A stretch of 8,641 nt of DNA from positions 1 to 8,641 of the forward strand of contig DCVU01000109.1 of NCBI GenBank assembly GCA_002327415.1, in the 5' to 3' direction. Below are positions 6,476 to 8,641 of the stretch, one piece after another. The DNA is from Smithella sp. UBA2180 (lineage in GTDB: Bacteria > Desulfobacterota > Syntrophia > Syntrophales > Smithellaceae). How positions within the stretch are numbered: the first letter of the stretch is position 1; each line of letters opens with the position of its first letter. Made by a program: the position numbers and the translations under genes. The notes beneath the pieces are model-generated. The model made no database searches. It had not been told where the DNA came from and worked only from the letters and a program-made list of their open reading frames with translations.

Positions 6476-7486
6476 TTGAAGCAGTCAACTAAAAATATAT
6501 CCGTAGAGAAAATTTCGTTTGCGGACCATAATTTACTAAAAAATCTCTGCGGCGAGCATGATAAGCATCTAAAACTTATCGAAAATCTGGAACCCGTCAA
6601 GGTAAAAGCCTGGGGAAATAATATTACTGTTTCCGGCGATAATGACAATGACAGCGTGCGCAAGATCACCGCCATGCTGCGGCAGCTTTATTCGATAATG
6701 GAAAAAGGCTGGCATATTCATTCTTCCGATATCGACTACGCTCATCGTATTCTTTCCGAAGATGTAACTTTCGAACTGGCGCGCATATTCCTCGATACTG
6801 TTTTTATTTCTTCCAAAAAACGCATCATTACCCCTAAAAGTATAGCGCAGCGGCTTTATATTGAATATATGAGAAATTTTGATATGGTTTTTGCCATAGG
6901 TCCCGCCGGCACGGGAAAAACTTATCTGGCTATGGCCATGGCCGTATCACATTTGCTGGAAAAGAAAGTTCAGCGAATAATTCTGGCGCGGCCCGCGGTG
7001 GAGGCCGGTGAAAAATTAGGCTTTTTACCGGGAGATCTGGCCGAAAAAGTAAACCCTTATTTGCGCCCCTTATATGATGCGCTTTATGATATGATAGATA
7101 TGGAACGGGCAACCGCCCTTATCAGTAAAGGATTGATTGAAGTTGCGCCTCTGGCTTTTATGCGGGGCAGAACGCTTAACGATTCCTTTGTTATTTTGGA
7201 CGAAGCGCAAAATACCACATCTGAACAAATGAAAATGTTTTTAACGAGGCTCGGGTTCGGTTCCAAGGCAATAATTACCGGGGATATTACGCAGGTTGAT
7301 TTGCCTACGGAAAAAGTTTCCGGGTTAGTTGAAGCGGAATACATTTTAAAGAAAATCGACCGTATCCGCTTTGTTCATTTTTCGGAAATTGATGTTGTCC
7401 GGCATCCATTGGTTCAGGATGTCATCAAAGCTTATAAACGTTTAGGTAGAGAAAAAACAATCGATTCCAACAAATCACGGGTATGA
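6476..7486 (+). CDS. phoH: PhoH-like P-loop ATPase
   Basis: A 336-residue PhoH family protein (YbeZ-like), a normal length. The N-terminal ~115 residues carry the family's LCGEHDKHLKLIE and KAWGNNITVSGD segment, a small KH-like RNA-binding region. The ATPase core has Walker A GPAGTGKT (142-149), the conserved ARPAVEAGEKLGFLPGD block (171-187), Walker B VILDEAQN (239-246) with D242/E243, and a TGD (268-270) sensor region. PhoH-like proteins are ATPases linked to RNA metabolism and commonly sit beside the ribosome-maturation RNase YbeY and an HD-type phosphohydrolase, as here. The protein is cytoplasmic. The start is TTG at 6476: an in-frame stop at 6446 and no upstream ATG/GTG leave it as the only start giving the whole N-terminal domain, with GAGG 11 bases upstream. 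Its TGA overlaps a downstream ATG as ATGA. The TTG start and palindrome-covered ribosome-binding site suggest modest or controlled translation. Confidence 0.93.
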   Translation: MKQSTKNISVEKISFADHNLLKNLCGEHDKHLKLIENLEPVKVKAWGNNITVSGDNDNDSVRKITAMLRQLYSIMEKGWHIHSSDIDYAHRILSEDVTFELARIFLDTVFISSKKRIITPKSIAQRLYIEYMRNFDMVFAIGPAGTGKTYLAMAMAVSHLLEKKVQRIILARPAVEAGEKLGFLPGDLAEKVNPYLRPLYDALYDMIDMERATALISKGLIEVAPLAFMRGRTLNDSFVILDEAQNTTSEQMKMFLTRLGFGSKAIITGDITQVDLPTEKVSGLVEAEYILKKIDRIRFVHFSEIDVVRHPLVQDVIKAYKRLGREKTIDSNKSRV

Positions 7487-7635
7487 AAACTAAAGCAAGA
7501 TTTAGAAAAAGATTCCGCAGCAAGCTGCGGTGCATTAAACCCTCCGCTTCGCGGGATTGTTCAACTTACCAATTCCGCGACGTCGAAGATGACCTTCAGG
7601 TTACTTCACTTTCGGAATTGGAGTTTCAACAATAA
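7483..7635 (+). CDS. Repeat-derived 50-codon ORF bridging phoH and pgpH
   Basis: A frame starting at the ATG of the ATGA overlap with phoH encodes 50 residues. The first ~16 are very basic (MKTKARFRKRFRSK); the remainder is acidic-polar (RDVEDDLQV, then SELEFQQ). It ends at 7635, five bases before the pgpH ATG. I recognise no protein family. Most of the frame is the stem-loop-rich insert at 7512-7621, so it is probably an accidental open frame created by a repeat landing between the two genes. The overlap means ribosomes leaving phoH could restart here and reach pgpH, which lacks a close ribosome-binding site, so translation may matter even if the peptide does not. Confidence 0.3.
   Translation: MKTKARFRKRFRSKLRCIKPSASRDCSTYQFRDVEDDLQVTSLSELEFQQ
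7512..7621. repeat. Stem-loop-rich intergenic repeat-like element
   Basis: About 110 bases with clustered palindromes. CCGCAG/CTGCGG (7515-7520 with 7525-7530) has a 4-base loop. CCGC/GCGG (7544-7547 with 7551-7554) has a TTC loop. CCAATTCCG/CGGAATTGG (7569-7577 with 7613-7621) is a perfect 9-bp pair enclosing a perfect 8-bp palindrome CGACGTCG (7578-7585) and GAAG/CTTC (7585-7588 with 7594-7597). This part is richer in G+C than the flanking genes. The layout resembles REP/MITE-like intergenic repeats, and I have an unverified impression of similar CCGCAGCAAGCTGCGG-type elements in deltaproteobacterial genomes. Only one copy is in this window, so repetition cannot be shown here. Confidence 0.55.
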
Positions 7636-7640
7636 ATTTT

Positions 7641-8641
7641 ATGAATTTTATCGAATCAATAAAAAATAAGACGGCGGATATTTCCAAAAAGTTTCTGGAG
7701 AAAAGTAATTTGTCTTTTGAATTTTTGAAAAACAGAATTTTTCAAAAATGGGCTATTGCTGTTATCCTCTGCTTGATCTTAGCAATCATCCTGGCCCCGG
7801 ACCTCCGTATCTCCGAACCGGACTTTAAACTGGGCATGATCGCCCCCAGGAATATTAAAGCAGATTATTCTTTTCTGGTTGAAGATCCGCAGGCAACCGA
7901 GCAGAAAAAAATTGAGGACGCGGAAAACGTCAAACCGGTTTGTGATTACGATATTAAAGTTAAAGAAAACATAAAAATAAAATTAGTCAAAGCTCTTTCT
8001 GCCGCGGAAGAAAACTACAAAAATTCTCTTATGGGAAAAACTTCGAAAAACGGCGGACTTGATGTAAGCAAATTACAGAAAGATAAAAAGAGTTTGGAAA
8101 CTAATCTGGGAATTTATTTAAGTTCGGAAGAATTTTATGTTCTCAACGAGCATAAATTTTCCGATGAACTCCGTGAGAAATTATCCAAGTTGATCATTTC
8201 TTTCTATGATAATAAGTTTATTACCAATAATATTTTCAGCAAACAAGAAAAGCAGAAAGGCATTGTTGTCAGAAATTTAAAAACTAAGATCGAAGAAGAA
8301 ATTAAAGACCAGTCTTTATTTTTCAATATTCAGGAAATTGACGCAGCGCTTTTAAAAACGGTCAATATGGTTTTTAAGGAAGATGCCGATAATTTAAAAG
8401 AAGCGGCTTTCTCTCTGGCCAAAAAAATAATCGAACCAAATTTAACTTTTAATAAAGAAGCTACAGAAAAGAAAAAACTGGCTATTATAGGAGAACCAAA
8501 TTCGACGTTTTTCCAGGTGCAAAAAAATGAAATGATTGTACGGGAAGGAGAAAAAATCGGTTATCTGGAATTAGCCAAATTGAATGCCTTTTATAAATCT
8601 GTTACGGACAAAAAAATTTCCAGATTCACAATTCTTCTGGG
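7641..8641 (+). CDS. pgpH: PgpH-like 7TM-HD phosphohydrolase, N-terminal part
   Basis: The first 333 codons of a gene that continues beyond the window. A short cytoplasmic N-terminus is followed by one membrane helix (about residues 38-54, rich in A/I/L) and then the large extracytoplasmic 7TMR-HDED domain. This domain is recognised by LGMIAPRNIKADYSFLVED (64-82), ATEQKK, VKPVCDYD (97-104), a long charged helical middle, and VREGEKIGYLELAKLNAF (300-317). A second membrane segment begins at RFTILLG at the edge. The missing part should hold the remaining helices and a cytoplasmic HD domain. Characterised PgpH proteins hydrolyse cyclic di-AMP, but the substrate here cannot be judged without the HD domain. 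Gene order phoH - HD protein - ybeY is widely conserved. The ATG at 7641 has no Shine-Dalgarno within 12 bases (the nearest GGAG is about 18 bases upstream), so translation may be coupled to the preceding frame. Confidence 0.88.
   Translation, partial: MNFIESIKNKTADISKKFLEKSNLSFEFLKNRIFQKWAIAVILCLILAIILAPDLRISEPDFKLGMIAPRNIKADYSFLVEDPQATEQKKIEDAENVKPVCDYDIKVKENIKIKLVKALSAAEENYKNSLMGKTSKNGGLDVSKLQKDKKSLETNLGIYLSSEEFYVLNEHKFSDELREKLSKLIISFYDNKFITNNIFSKQEKQKGIVVRNLKTKIEEEIKDQSLFFNIQEIDAALLKTVNMVFKEDADNLKEAAFSLAKKIIEPNLTFNKEATEKKKLAIIGEPNSTFFQVQKNEMIVREGEKIGYLELAKLNAFYKSVTDKKISRFTILL

Noticed and set aside
1..8641. CRISPR array, tRNA or rRNA genes, transposase or phage genes
   Set aside because: No regularly spaced direct repeats, no cloverleaf or rRNA-like blocks, and no integrase/transposase motifs were seen in any frame.

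Overview
The window is 8.6 kb of bacterial chromosome with moderate-to-low GC (low forties percent by eye). It is almost entirely coding on the + strand. The combination of a lipoprotein/periplasmic M16 peptidase pair with the charged insertion seen in deltaproteobacterial/acidobacterial members, a B12-type radical SAM protein, and the phoH - HD-phosphohydrolase order points to an anaerobic Desulfobacterota-type organism (Syntrophales/Smithella-like is my best guess). This comes from protein flavour, not from a marker gene.

Region 1 (about 1-1510): a 157-base leader with several possible stem-loops, then a 449-residue radical SAM protein with a cobalamin-binding-like N-terminal domain. A hairpin with an unusually long perfect stem (13 bp) lies inside the 3' end of its coding region.

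Region 2 (1530-5981): a tight same-strand run of four genes. These are a 79-residue two-helix membrane protein, a secreted M16 peptidase with an intact HxxEH zinc site (overlapping the membrane gene), a second secreted M16 protein that has lost the zinc site but keeps the Arg/Tyr substrate-binding pair, and an M20 metallo-hydrolase. The two M16 proteins complement each other and probably form one heterodimeric periplasmic protease. The M20 enzyme could take the resulting peptides further, but it has no signal peptide and should be cytoplasmic.

Region 3 (5982-6475): a 494-base gap holding, on the - strand, a short nucleotidyltransferase fragment. It is convergent to the M20 gene, its second catalytic Asp is replaced by Asn, and its C-terminal half is lost, so it is probably a relic. 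The remainder looks like the control region of the next operon: an extended -10 element followed directly by a perfect 14-bp palindrome that overlaps the ribosome-binding site.

Region 4 (6476-8641): the conserved RNA-metabolism/second-messenger operon start. A PhoH-like ATPase (TTG start) is followed by a PgpH-like 7TM-HD protein that runs off the window; ybeY would be expected next. Between them is a stem-loop-rich, repeat-like insert. Its sequence forms a 50-codon open frame that starts in an ATGA overlap with phoH and stops five bases before the pgpH start.

I see no rRNA, tRNA, CRISPR array, transposase or phage gene. The points most worth following are the split M16 protease beside a radical SAM gene, the repeat-borne bridging ORF, the phoH palindrome and the two radical SAM hairpins.
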